Below, piece by piece: positions 1-8,060 of a stretch of 40,616 bases of DNA. Source of the stretch: JBMNKL01 sp050261495 (GTDB taxonomy: Bacteria; Bacillota; Clostridia; Acetivibrionales; DTU013); contig JBLNDI010000086.1 in NCBI GenBank assembly GCA_050261495.1, positions 1 to 40,616 of the forward strand. Reading direction: 5' to 3'. The notes beneath the pieces were generated by a model that worked only from the letters and a program-made list of their open reading frames with translations, did not search any database and was not told the DNA's origin. Position 1 is the first letter of the stretch. Each line of letters opens with the position of its first letter. The translations under genes were made by a program, and so were the position numbers.

Positions 1-139
1 TATTTTATGTCAACTTCTCCTGGGTGGTCTTATTGCTATGCACTTTTTTCAAATCAGGAACTTCAAAAAATTCTTCATATCTTTTCTAAAAAGCTCTTGA
101 CTTTTATTAGCTGGTCTTTCAATCCGCCGAATAAATTAT
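1..139. other. Intergenic sequence after ffh
   Basis: No gene, terminator hairpin or convincing promoter is visible in these bases. The next gene of the operon may begin beyond the left edge. Confidence 0.4.
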
Positions 140-1483
140 TCAGAACGGCAGTCTGAACCTGCCCATGATTTTACTCCCTTTTCTTCCCGCGTCGGACATC
201 ATTTTAATAAGCTTTTTCATTTCTTCAAACTGCTTCAGAAGGCTGTTTACTTCCTGTACCGTCGTTCCGCTGCCTGAAGCTATCCTCCTGCGCCTGCTTG
301 CGTTGATAATGGAAGGATCATTTCTTTCCTTCGCTGTCATAGACTTTATTATGGCTTCTACATGCTTAAGTTTTTTTTCGTCGACATCGATGTCTTTCAT
401 TATCTTTGGATTCATGCCGGGAAGCATTCCAAGCACCTGGTTCAGGGGACCCATTTTCTTAAGCTGCTGCATCTGGTCGAGAAAATCATCCAGCGTAAAC
501 TGCTGAGTCCTGAGCTTTTTCTCCATCTCAAGCGCCTTCTTTTCATCGAAAGCTTCCTGCGCTTTCTCAATCAGGCTCAGCACGTCTCCCATGCCCAGGA
601 TTCTTGAAGCCATCCTGTCCGGGTAAAACGGTTCCAGGTCATTCAGCTTTTCGCCTGTCCCGGCAAATTTGACAGGTTTTCCCGTAACCGCCTTGGCCGA
701 TAATGCCGCGCCGCCCCTCGTATCGCTATCCAGCTTGGTCAGTATCAAACCGTCCACGCCGAGTTTTTTCTCGAAGCTTTCTGCGACATTTACCGCATCC
801 TGCCCTGTCATTGAATCGATAACCAGCAGTATTTCAGTCGGGCGGACCGAAAGCTTTATCTGGTTGAGCTCCTCCATGAGTTCTTCATTAATGTGGAGTC
901 TCCCGGCGGTATCGATTATTACCGGATCGAATAATTTTGCCCTGGCATGCTCGATCGCCTTTTTTGCAATATTTACAGGGTCATTGCTGCCTTCAACGGA
1001 AAATACGGGAATTCCCAACTGGTTCCCGACAACCTGCAGCTGTTTAATGGCTGCAGGCCGGTAAACATCGCAAGCAACAAGCAGCGGGTTTTTGCCCTGT
1101 TTTTTCAGAAAGCCTGCAAGTTTCCCTGATGTAGTCGTTTTCCCGGAACCCTGGAGGCCGACCATCATGTAAATTGACGGCGGAGTACTGTCAACGTTAA
1201 TCTTAGCCGGCTTTTCCCCCATCAATTTGACTAATTCTTCATGAACAACCTTTATTACCTGTTGTCCCGGGGTCAGGCTTTCCAGGACATCCTGGCCGAC
1301 GGCACGCTCCGAAACCCTGCTTATGAAATCTTTAACTACCTTGTAGTTTACATCTGCTTCGAGCATGGCAAGCCTTATTTCACGCATCATTTCTTTTACA
1401 TCTTTATCCGTTACCCTGCCTTTGCCCCTGAGCTTTCTTACCGTTTCCTGGAGCTTTTCGGACAGGCCTTCAAAAAGAGCCAT
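140..1483 (-). CDS. ffh: Signal recognition particle GTPase Ffh
   Basis: This is the protein subunit of the signal recognition particle. With 4.5S/6S RNA it binds signal sequences emerging from ribosomes and delivers them to FtsY at the membrane. The 447-residue length is normal. An N domain precedes the GTPase domain, with the P-loop GLQGSGKTT at about 109-117, DTAGR at about 191-195 and TKLD at about 249-252. A methionine-rich M domain follows from about residue 325 (GMLPGM region). The ATG is preceded by GGAGG eight bases upstream, and that site lies inside the end of ylxM. Only three bases separate the genes, so they are co-transcribed and probably translationally coupled. Its receptor gene ftsY lies just upstream in the same orientation. 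No intrinsic terminator is visible in the 139 bases after the stop, so the operon may continue beyond the left edge (rpsP is the usual next gene, not seen here). Confidence 0.98.
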   Translation of the reverse strand: MALFEGLSEKLQETVRKLRGKGRVTDKDVKEMMREIRLAMLEADVNYKVVKDFISRVSERAVGQDVLESLTPGQQVIKVVHEELVKLMGEKPAKINVDSTPPSIYMMVGLQGSGKTTTSGKLAGFLKKQGKNPLLVACDVYRPAAIKQLQVVGNQLGIPVFSVEGSNDPVNIAKKAIEHARAKLFDPVIIDTAGRLHINEELMEELNQIKLSVRPTEILLVIDSMTGQDAVNVAESFEKKLGVDGLILTKLDSDTRGGAALSAKAVTGKPVKFAGTGEKLNDLEPFYPDRMASRILGMGDVLSLIEKAQEAFDEKKALEMEKKLRTQQFTLDDFLDQMQQLKKMGPLNQVLGMLPGMNPKIMKDIDVDEKKLKHVEAIIKSMTAKERNDPSIINASRRRRIASGSGTTVQEVNSLLKQFEEMKKLIKMMSDAGRKGSKIMGRFRLPF

Positions 1484-1486
1484 ATA

Positions 1487-1840
1487 CTAGTCCTCCATTA
1501 TGCTTTTTACTTCTTGCTTCGCCCTATCCAGGATTTCCTGGTCACGAGCCTGCAATAAGGATATATCCAGATTTTCAAGCAGCTTCAGGATTTCAGAGGC
1601 TCTTTCCTTCTGCTTGATAAATCGTGTAACCAGGCCAAGCTTGTTTTCCATTTCAAACAATGCAGCCTTGCCCCGCCTGATATTGTCGTACACTCCCTGC
1701 CTGCTTATCTTCAATTCTTCGGCAATCTCACCCAGCGAATAATCGCTGTTGTAGTAAAGGTCAAGGACTTCATTCTGCCTCTTGGTTATCAGCTGCCCGT
1801 AAAAATCGAGCAGCATGCTCATTTTGTACGTTTCATCCAT
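1487..1840 (-). CDS. ylxM: YlxM-family helix-turn-helix protein
   Basis: This is a 117-residue member of the YlxM/p13 family, small sigma-70-region-4-like DNA-binding proteins encoded next to ffh in Firmicutes and thought to modulate signal recognition particle function. The segment at about residues 34-60 (YSLGEIAEELKISRQGVYDN) is a clear helix-turn-helix. The rest is helical and charged. The annotated ATG lacks a strong ribosome binding site, and ATGs at residues 7 and 9 are alternatives. Its stop is three bases before ffh, and it supplies ffh's ribosome binding site. Unlike the usual tight ftsY-ylxM spacing, it is 344 bases from ftsY and has its own good promoter at 1896-1924. Confidence 0.93.
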   Translation of the reverse strand: MDETYKMSMLLDFYGQLITKRQNEVLDLYYNSDYSLGEIAEELKISRQGVYDNIRRGKAALFEMENKLGLVTRFIKQKERASEILKLLENLDISLLQARDQEILDRAKQEVKSIMED

Positions 1841-1859
1841 AATATTTTATACTGCAACC

Positions 1860-1880
1860 AATACTTTAATGTAAAGTATT
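1860..1880. promoter_or_regulatory. Perfect 9-bp palindrome in the ylxM leader
   Basis: AATACTTTA and TAAAGTATT are perfect inverted repeats separated by three bases. On the minus strand the palindrome begins roughly 10-15 bases after the predicted transcription start of the ylxM promoter and ends 20 bases before the ylxM ATG. It could be an operator for a dimeric regulator or an A/U-rich mRNA hairpin. No known operator consensus is recognised. Confidence 0.5.
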
Positions 1881-1895
1881 TTAGCTTTACACCTA

Positions 1896-1924
1896 ATTGT
1901 ACGTTTTGGCTTTTTAGTTGTCAA
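1896..1924 (-). promoter_or_regulatory. Sigma-A-type promoter for ylxM-ffh
   Basis: On the minus strand a perfect TTGACA -35 (1919-1924) is followed after exactly 17 bases by a TACAAT -10 (1896-1901). It lies between the fold-back element and ylxM, so it would drive ylxM-ffh independently of the long upstream operon. Confidence 0.75.
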
Positions 1925-1950
1925 GAGTATTCCTGATTTATTAAATTGAA

Positions 1951-2177
1951 AAGATAGGAAGATGGCCAATTGATACTCATGTCTGCAAGTGTTACAGATA
2001 CGACGGGGTCACGCTGCTCGAATAAGGCAGCAGGCACCACAACCGGCAGCACGGATGCTGCCGGCGCTGGTTCCGAGCCATGGATGGCGAGTAACCTGCG
2101 CCCTTATTGGAGCAAGTGAGCCTGTCATTAGCTGTTCACGAAGCAGACCGGATATCAATTGGTTATCTTTCTATCTT
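1951..2177. repeat. Fold-back (MITE-like) element between ftsY and ylxM
   Basis: The outer arms 1951-1975 and 2153-2177 are inverted repeats sharing CCAATTGATA and flanking bases, about 20 of 23 matching. Inside them, the stretch near 2010-2030 (GCTGCTCGAATAAGG) pairs imperfectly with 2101-2118 (rich in CCTTATTGGAGC). The centre holds a perfect 9-bp hairpin CCGGCAGCA / TGCTGCCGG around a CGGA loop. The whole interval can fold into one long imperfect hairpin. No open reading frame of interest is inside. It ends 7 bases from the ftsY stop codon. Sequence similarity to the two larger elements in this window is limited to short CGGATG-type loops, so I treat it as a separate family. Confidence 0.6.
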
Positions 2178-2184
2178 TACTTTT

Positions 2185-3093
2185 TCACGAAAATAGCGCC
2201 TCTACAAACTCCCTTGAATCAAAGGGCCTAAGGTCATCCATCTGCTCTCCCACGCCGACCAGTTTTACCGGTATATTTAGTTCGGACCTGATAGCAATAA
2301 CGATCCCGCCCTTGGCAGTCCCGTCGAGCTTGGTCAGCACTATGCCGGAAACATCCGCAACCTCGCTGAATGTCTTCGCCTGGGAAATAGCATTCTGTCC
2401 CGTTGTGGCATCGAGCACCAGCAAATTTTCGCGCCTTGCTCCCGGCATTTCCCTTTCGATTATGCGGGTTATTTTACGCAGTTCCTCCATTAAATTCTTC
2501 TTTGTATGAAGCCTGCCCGCAGTATCGCATATCACAACGTCAGCTCCGCGCGCTTTTGCCGCCTGTATGGCGTCATAAACAACAGCTCCCGGATCGGAAC
2601 CCTCCATATGCTTTATTAAATCAACCCCGGCCCTTTTTGCCCAAACCTCGAGCTGGTCTATGGCGGCCGCCCTGAAAGTGTCCGCTGCTGCGATTATTAC
2701 CTTTTTCCCGTTGCTTTTAAGCATATTAGCTATTTTGCCGATTGAGGTCGTCTTCCCTACCCCGTTTACTCCTATTACCATGATGACTGCCGGGGGCGGT
2801 TCAATATCGAGCGCCGGCGTATTTTCACCCATCAATTCGGCCAGTGTATCCTTCAGAATTGTTTTGATTTTTTGCGGGTCTGTGATTTTACTCTCTTTTA
2901 CTTTACTTTTTAATGCTTCAATTATGCGAAGCGCGGCGCCCACGCCTATATCTGCGGTAATCAGCGCATCCTCGAGTTCTTCGAAAAGCTCATCGTCTAT
3001 TTTCCCGAATGAAACGAGTACCTGGTCAATTTTTTCCGTTATACCTTTTCTTGTTTTAGAAAGACCTTCCTTAAGTTTGTCAAAAAAACTCAT
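2185..3093 (-). CDS. ftsY: Signal recognition particle receptor FtsY
   Basis: FtsY is the membrane-associated GTPase that docks the signal recognition particle with its ribosome-nascent chain at the translocon. At 302 residues it is a short form lacking the long acidic A domain of enterobacterial FtsY, as is usual in Firmicutes. The NG domain is complete: P-loop GVNGVGKTT at about 108-116, DTFRAAA, DTAGR near 190 and TKLD near 253. The ATG follows the smc stop codon directly with no gap, and AGGTGG inside the smc 3' end is its ribosome binding site. Expression should therefore be coupled to smc. A fold-back element begins seven bases after its stop. Confidence 0.98.
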   Translation of the reverse strand: MSFFDKLKEGLSKTRKGITEKIDQVLVSFGKIDDELFEELEDALITADIGVGAALRIIEALKSKVKESKITDPQKIKTILKDTLAELMGENTPALDIEPPPAVIMVIGVNGVGKTTSIGKIANMLKSNGKKVIIAAADTFRAAAIDQLEVWAKRAGVDLIKHMEGSDPGAVVYDAIQAAKARGADVVICDTAGRLHTKKNLMEELRKITRIIEREMPGARRENLLVLDATTGQNAISQAKTFSEVADVSGIVLTKLDGTAKGGIVIAIRSELNIPVKLVGVGEQMDDLRPFDSREFVEALFS

Positions 3094-6000
3094 CTAGCCC
3101 ACCTTTTCTCCCATCTTCATTGAAATGATTTTTGATATGCCGTGTTCCTGCATGGTCACGCCATACAGCGTATCGGCGCCCTCCATGGTGCCCCTCCTGT
3201 GAGTGACAACTATAAATTGCGTTTTTCCGGAGTAGCGCTTGAGATATTCTATAAACCTGTATACGTTTGCTTCATCCAACGTAGCTTCTATTTCATCCAG
3301 TATGCAGAAAGGCGTGGGCTTCAGCTTCAATATTGCGAACAGCAGCGCAATTGCGGTAAGCGCACGTTCACCGCCCGACAGCAGCGTCATGTGCTGCAAT
3401 TTTTTGCCCGGCGGCTGCGCATGTATTTCAATCCCGCTTTCGAGTACATTTTCCTCGTCTTCCAATGCCAGCTCCGCCTTTCCCCCGCTGAAAAGCTCCC
3501 TGAAAACTTCGTTGAAATTGTCATTAATCAGTTTGAACTGGTTCATAAACTGTTTTTTCATCACTGAAGTCATTTCCTGTATTACACGGAGGAGTTTTTC
3601 CCTTGCCTGTTCCATGTCGTTTCTCTGTTTTATCATGAAATCATAGCGTTCCTTGGTTTTGACATATTCATCTATCGAAACGACGTTTACAGGACCCAGT
3701 TCTTTTATCTCATTCCGAAGTTCCGTTATCCTCTTGTTCGCCTGCGCTATGCTTCCGATATTTTTCTTGAGCATCAGCGCGGAAGCATATGTCAGTTCGT
3801 ACTCGTTCCAGATCCTGTCCTGGAGTGAGTTCATCTCCGTTTCCAATTTTGTCTTTTTTACTTCAACCCTTGCATGTTCTTCCTGGAGGAGATGTATATT
3901 TTTATTAATGTCATTTATTTTGTTGACAGTATCATAAAGCTCTTCCTCCAGCGTCTTCCGTTCCTCGGAAAGCTTGTCTAGCTCGAATGTCTTGCCGGAC
4001 CTCTCCTCGTCATACTTCTTGATTTGCTGGTTCAATCCCTCGTTCAGTTCACCCAGCTTTCTAATCTCATCCTGGCATTTTATTTTTTCTTTTTCTTTCT
4101 TTTCTATATTTTTATTAATGCCTTCTTTTTCGGACGAAAGCTTTTCAAAATTCTCCTTTATGCTTTCCATGCTCTCTGTAATAGAGTTGACCGATATTTT
4201 ATAATCGGTGATAAGCGAATGCAATTCATCGCGCGCCGATTGATCGGCTTTATGCTTGTCCCTGTGTTTTTCAACAAGCTCCCTTGCTTCGTCCATTTCT
4301 TTCTCTATTACCTCAAGTTCATTTATGTATTTTTCCATTTCGCGGTTGTTCTCGGCTGCTTGTCTTTCAAGCTGTTCATTTTCATTCCTGAGCATATCAA
4401 TCCTGGCCGATATTTTTCTCGTATTTTCGTCAACCTGGGCTAGGTGGCTTTCATCCCTGATTTTCTCCAGTTCGTAATTTTTCATGTCTTTTTCAATTGA
4501 TTCTATCTCGGAATCAATACCGGCGACTTCTCCGACGAGTGACTCAATTTCGCCGTCAATCGTCTTTTCTGAAATTTTCAGCTCACGAAGCTCTTTTTCC
4601 AACTCCTCTATTTCCCTGGAACGGCTCAATATGCCTGTCCCCTTGTTTTCAATGCTTCCGCCCGATATGGATCCGCCTGTGTTCAAAAGGTCGCCGTCAA
4701 GTGTTACGATTCTAAAGGAATAACCAAAGGAACGCGCCATCCCTATTGCATTATCAAGGTTGTCCACTACGGCAACCCTCCCTAAAAGGCTGTCTATTAT
4801 TCCTTTGTATTGGGAATCGAACGAAACAAACCCGGAAGCAATGCCAAGGAATCCTTTGTGTTTTTTAACCCGTTCCAGGGTGCTGCTGTCCAGCGATTTC
4901 CCGTGCACGGAACTGACAGGCAGAAATGTTGCGCGCCCGAGCTTTTTTTCTTTAAGGTATTCTATCGCTTTCTGCGCATCTTTCTCAGTGCTTGTGACAA
5001 TATTCTGAAGGGCGCTGCCCAGCGATATTTCTATGGCGGTCTCGTATTTTCTCTCCGGTTTTATCAATTGTGCCAACGCTCCGTGAATACCCTCACCCAG
5101 TTCCCGGGATTCGCGGCACGCCTTGAGCACCTCTCTTACGCTTCTATTGTACCCTTCAAGATTTTTTTCCATTTCAGATAGCGCTTTGAGCCTGGACGTT
5201 TTAAATTGAATGTCTGTTTTCAGCTTGACTTGTTTCTCCTTCAAATCCTTCAGCGCTATATCGCATTTTTCACGCTTGCCTGAAAGGTTTCGGATCATTT
5301 CCTTCCGCTTGTCTATTTCTTTTGAAGCGCGATCTATGCTTTCTTCCAAATCCTCTTTTTTTATTTTTTCACGGTCTTTCTCAAGTATCAGCCCGTATAC
5401 TTCATTATCGATGCTCTTTTGACGCTTGCGAATATTTTCGATATGAGTCCTGATATTGCCGATCTGTATTTTTTTATCGGACTGTATGTCCATTTTTGCG
5501 ATAATGCCAGACTTGAGCTCCTCGATGTGCTTTTCGCTTTCATCAAGCGTTTTCAGCAGCTCTTCCATCTGCTTTTCATATTCGCTTAGCTTTGAGCCGT
5601 ATTCAGCCAGTTGTGTTTCCAGGTACTTGAGTTTCTCCTGTTTGCCGGCGCCTGTCAGTTCGAGCCCGGCAAGCTTTTCCCTGAGTTCGGCTATCTCTGC
5701 GTCAAGCCTTTGTATATTTTGCTGGTTATTGGCAATCTTTTCATTATTCAGCTTAATCTCCGAGAAACACTGTTCAAGACCGCTTTCCAGTTCGTAAAAC
5801 CGGCGCCTTGCAGTCTCCATCCTTTCGTCAATTGTTTTAAGGTATGCAGTCTTTTCCTTATTGGAAAGCGTTATCTCGTCAAGCTTTTTTTCTTCGGATT
5901 CAATATGGTTTTTCAGCGTTTTGTACTGCTCGTCAAGGTTGTCAAGCTTATTGCGGAATTTCTCAATGCTATCGAGAAAAATGTTAATATCAAGTTCTTT

Positions 6001-6687
6001 CAGATTTTCTCTCAGCGCAAGGTACCTGCGCGCAGTTTCGGACTGCTCCTTCAAAGGTCCAAGCTGTGCCTCCAGCTCAACAATAATATCATTTATTCGT
6101 TCAAGATTTTGCCTTGTAAGCTCCAGCTTCTTTTCAGCCTCCTGCTTGCGGACCTTGTATTTCATTATGCCTGAGGCCTCTTCAAATATATGTCTCCTTT
6201 CCTCGGAACGGTTGCTAAGAATCTCATCCACCCTTCCCTGGCCGATAACGGAATAACCTTCTTTTCCTATGCCGGTATCCAGGAGCAGTTCAGTAATATC
6301 CTTCAGCCTGCAGGGAGTCTTGTTGATAAGATATTCACTTTCCCCTGAACGGTATACCCTGCGGGTTATCGTGACTTCCGAGTATTCTATTGGAAGGGTC
6401 ATATCCGCGTTATCTATTGTGATGGACACCTCTGCGAACCCTACAGGTTTCCTGTGCTCGGTTCCGGAAAATATAACATCTTCCATTTTATTTCCGCGAA
6501 GCATTTTTATGCTTTGCTCGCCCAGGACCCACCTGATGGCATCCGCAATATTGCTTTTCCCGCTGCCGTTTGGACCTACCACAGCGGTTATGCCTTGGCT
6601 GAATTCGAGGCTTATTTTTTCAACAAAGGACTTGAAACCTTGCATATCAAGACGTCTTAAGTACAAATGAAACCCCCCGTTTGCCAT
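3094..6687 (-). CDS. smc: Chromosome partition protein Smc
   Basis: This is the SMC ATPase of the bacterial condensin complex, which with ScpA and ScpB extrudes DNA loops and helps segregate the replication origin. The 1197-residue length is canonical. The order is: N-terminal Walker A GPNGSGKSN at about 38-46, a long coiled coil, a hinge at about 520-690, a second coiled coil, then the ABC signature LSGGERAL at about 1103-1110 and Walker B FCILDE at about 1127-1132. The annotated ATG has a weak ribosome binding site. A TTG at 6664-6666, preceded by GGGGGG six bases upstream, would give MYLRRLDMQGFKSF, which matches the usual Smc N terminus better. It sits between rnc and ftsY as in Bacillus, but is separated from rnc by 531 bases of repeat. 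Confidence 0.98.
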   Translation of the reverse strand: MANGGFHLYLRRLDMQGFKSFVEKISLEFSQGITAVVGPNGSGKSNIADAIRWVLGEQSIKMLRGNKMEDVIFSGTEHRKPVGFAEVSITIDNADMTLPIEYSEVTITRRVYRSGESEYLINKTPCRLKDITELLLDTGIGKEGYSVIGQGRVDEILSNRSEERRHIFEEASGIMKYKVRKQEAEKKLELTRQNLERINDIIVELEAQLGPLKEQSETARRYLALRENLKELDINIFLDSIEKFRNKLDNLDEQYKTLKNHIESEEKKLDEITLSNKEKTAYLKTIDERMETARRRFYELESGLEQCFSEIKLNNEKIANNQQNIQRLDAEIAELREKLAGLELTGAGKQEKLKYLETQLAEYGSKLSEYEKQMEELLKTLDESEKHIEELKSGIIAKMDIQSDKKIQIGNIRTHIENIRKRQKSIDNEVYGLILEKDREKIKKEDLEESIDRASKEIDKRKEMIRNLSGKREKCDIALKDLKEKQVKLKTDIQFKTSRLKALSEMEKNLEGYNRSVREVLKACRESRELGEGIHGALAQLIKPERKYETAIEISLGSALQNIVTSTEKDAQKAIEYLKEKKLGRATFLPVSSVHGKSLDSSTLERVKKHKGFLGIASGFVSFDSQYKGIIDSLLGRVAVVDNLDNAIGMARSFGYSFRIVTLDGDLLNTGGSISGGSIENKGTGILSRSREIEELEKELRELKISEKTIDGEIESLVGEVAGIDSEIESIEKDMKNYELEKIRDESHLAQVDENTRKISARIDMLRNENEQLERQAAENNREMEKYINELEVIEKEMDEARELVEKHRDKHKADQSARDELHSLITDYKISVNSITESMESIKENFEKLSSEKEGINKNIEKKEKEKIKCQDEIRKLGELNEGLNQQIKKYDEERSGKTFELDKLSEERKTLEEELYDTVNKINDINKNIHLLQEEHARVEVKKTKLETEMNSLQDRIWNEYELTYASALMLKKNIGSIAQANKRITELRNEIKELGPVNVVSIDEYVKTKERYDFMIKQRNDMEQAREKLLRVIQEMTSVMKKQFMNQFKLINDNFNEVFRELFSGGKAELALEDEENVLESGIEIHAQPPGKKLQHMTLLSGGERALTAIALLFAILKLKPTPFCILDEIEATLDEANVYRFIEYLKRYSGKTQFIVVTHRRGTMEGADTLYGVTMQEHGISKIISMKMGEKVG

Positions 6688-6765
6688 AAATGCATTTCCA
6701 TTTTAACACAACTGGAGATATATTCAACAAGATTATGCGATCATTATCCGGAAACTGCCGAAATG

Positions 6766-7216
6766 AAGGGAGAGCATGGCGCAAATTTGGCATCATGAGG
6801 AAATAAAGGCTATAGGGTGATATACTTTGTGGCCGAATTCGGTACCGGGAACCGCAACCTGTGCCACGGATGTTACAAGCGCATATAAATCGGCGGGCAG
6901 GGCGGCTTGTATGGGGTAGGGGTCAAGGCATATGATGAAGCGACTTAGCGAATCTAAGCAAATTCCAAGCCAAGGTGACGGCAAAAACGCCACCGATGGC
7001 GGATTTATCTGGCAATGACACGGATGTCATTAGAAGCGGCCGAACAAATTAAAGGCATATGCGCTAGAATCGCTCGGAGCTTTCATCCGATGCCTTGACC
7101 CCTACCCCATGCAAGCCGTCCTGTCCGCCGATTATCTTTACATGCATGTAATCATTGCAAATGTAACACTTTATCAATCTTTCATATGATGCTAAATTTG
7201 CGCCATGCTCTCCCTT
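6766..7216. repeat. Large fold-back element, copy 1 (rnc-smc interval)
   Basis: This 451-bp imperfect palindrome fills nearly all of the rnc-smc gap. Terminal arms 6766-6796 and 7186-7216 match at 30 of 31 positions as inverted repeats (AAGGGAGAGCATGGCGCAAA...). After diverged stretches, inner arms 6889-6941 and 7079-7133 pair again with high identity through GGGGTAGGGGTCAAGGCAT. The apical part has further hairpins, including AATGACA-CGGA-TGTCATT at 7014-7031. The core at about 6920-7100 is clearly homologous to 37274-37452. No protein-coding potential and no obvious target-site duplication were seen. The right arm ends three bases from the rnc stop codon. Confidence 0.85.
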
Positions 7217-7218
7217 AT

Positions 7219-7953
7219 TTAAAGCAGCTTTTCGGACGCGCCTCTGAGCTTTTCAAGGGCAATCCTGGCGGCATTCTGCTCCGCCTCTTTTTTGCTGTGT
7301 CCCTCCCCGGTGCCAAGCACATTATTTCCTACGGAAACCTGTACCGCATACTTTTTGTTGTGGTCAGGACCGGTTTCGCTAATGACTTTATAGCTGATAC
7401 TCTGCTCGCCGTGCTTCTGGACCAATTCCTGGAACTGTGTCTTGTAATCCACGAATGCCGCATTTTCGCGAAAATCCCTCAATATATCGTTCATGACGCT
7501 GAACAGGAAATTGGCTGCTTCCTTCAGACCCCCGTCAAGGTAAATAGCCCCGATTAGCGCCTCGAAAGCATCGGAGAGAATGGACGTCCGGTTCCTGCCT
7601 CCGCTATTTTCCTCGCCCTTGCCAAGCAGTAGATAATCTCCAAGCATGATGCTCCTCGCGCATTTCACAAGCGAAGCCTCGCAAACAATAGACGCCCGGG
7701 TTTTTGTCATTTCCCCTTCGGACAATCCGGGATAATGGCCGTAAATATATTCGCTTGTTATTATGTTGAGTACCGCATCTCCCAGGAATTCAAGCCTTTC
7801 ATTGCTTTCAAGCCCGCCGTGCTTTTTTTCATTTGCATACGAGCTGTGCGTTAACGCCATAAGCAGTATGTCCTTGTCCTTGAACGTATATTTTATTTTG
7901 GCTTCCAGTTCGCTGATTTTTTCAATGTTGCCGGCAACCAAATCCTTAATCAT
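7219..7953 (-). CDS. rnc: Ribonuclease III
   Basis: RNase III cleaves double-stranded RNA and processes rRNA precursors and structured mRNAs. The catalytic domain carries the signature NERLEFLGDAVL, with the conserved acidic residues of the metal site. The C-terminal third is a double-stranded-RNA-binding domain (DYKTQFQELVQK... to ...AARIALEKL). I chose the ATG at 7953 (244 residues) because AGGAGG lies five bases upstream; an in-frame GTG 33 bases earlier lacks such a site. It lies between fabF and smc, the conserved Firmicute context. Strong hairpins stand on both sides of the gene: one at 8000-8030 in the leader and the 451-bp fold-back immediately after the stop. Either could be an RNase III substrate, which is inference. 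Confidence 0.97.
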   Translation of the reverse strand: MIKDLVAGNIEKISELEAKIKYTFKDKDILLMALTHSSYANEKKHGGLESNERLEFLGDAVLNIITSEYIYGHYPGLSEGEMTKTRASIVCEASLVKCARSIMLGDYLLLGKGEENSGGRNRTSILSDAFEALIGAIYLDGGLKEAANFLFSVMNDILRDFRENAAFVDYKTQFQELVQKHGEQSISYKVISETGPDHNKKYAVQVSVGNNVLGTGEGHSKKEAEQNAARIALEKLRGASEKLL

Positions 7954-7999
7954 GCTTTCCTCCTGCAGTTCGTGGAAATACCGCACTTTCTATAAGCCG

Positions 8000-8030
8000 A
8001 AAGGCGGGCGACATGAAAGGCCCCGCCTTT
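8000..8030 (-). promoter_or_regulatory. GC-rich hairpin in the rnc leader
   Basis: AAAGGCGGG (8000-8008 read on the plus strand) and CCCGCCTTT (8022-8030) form a perfect 9-bp stem with a 13-base loop, 46 bases upstream of the rnc start and 30 bases after the fabF stop. No run of T follows on the minus strand, so it is not a typical terminator. It may be an mRNA-processing or stability element. Confidence 0.5.
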
Positions 8031-8060
8031 ACGAAAAATTTTTTTCCTGGTTCCTTGCAA

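Noticed and set aside
1989..2231. An 80-codon plus-strand open frame between ylxM and ftsY
   Set aside because: It reads through the fold-back element into antisense ftsY and has no ribosome binding site.
6793..6993. A 66-codon minus-strand open frame in the rnc-smc gap
   Set aside because: It lies wholly within the fold-back element, has no ribosome binding site and no family resemblance; the palindrome explains the sequence.
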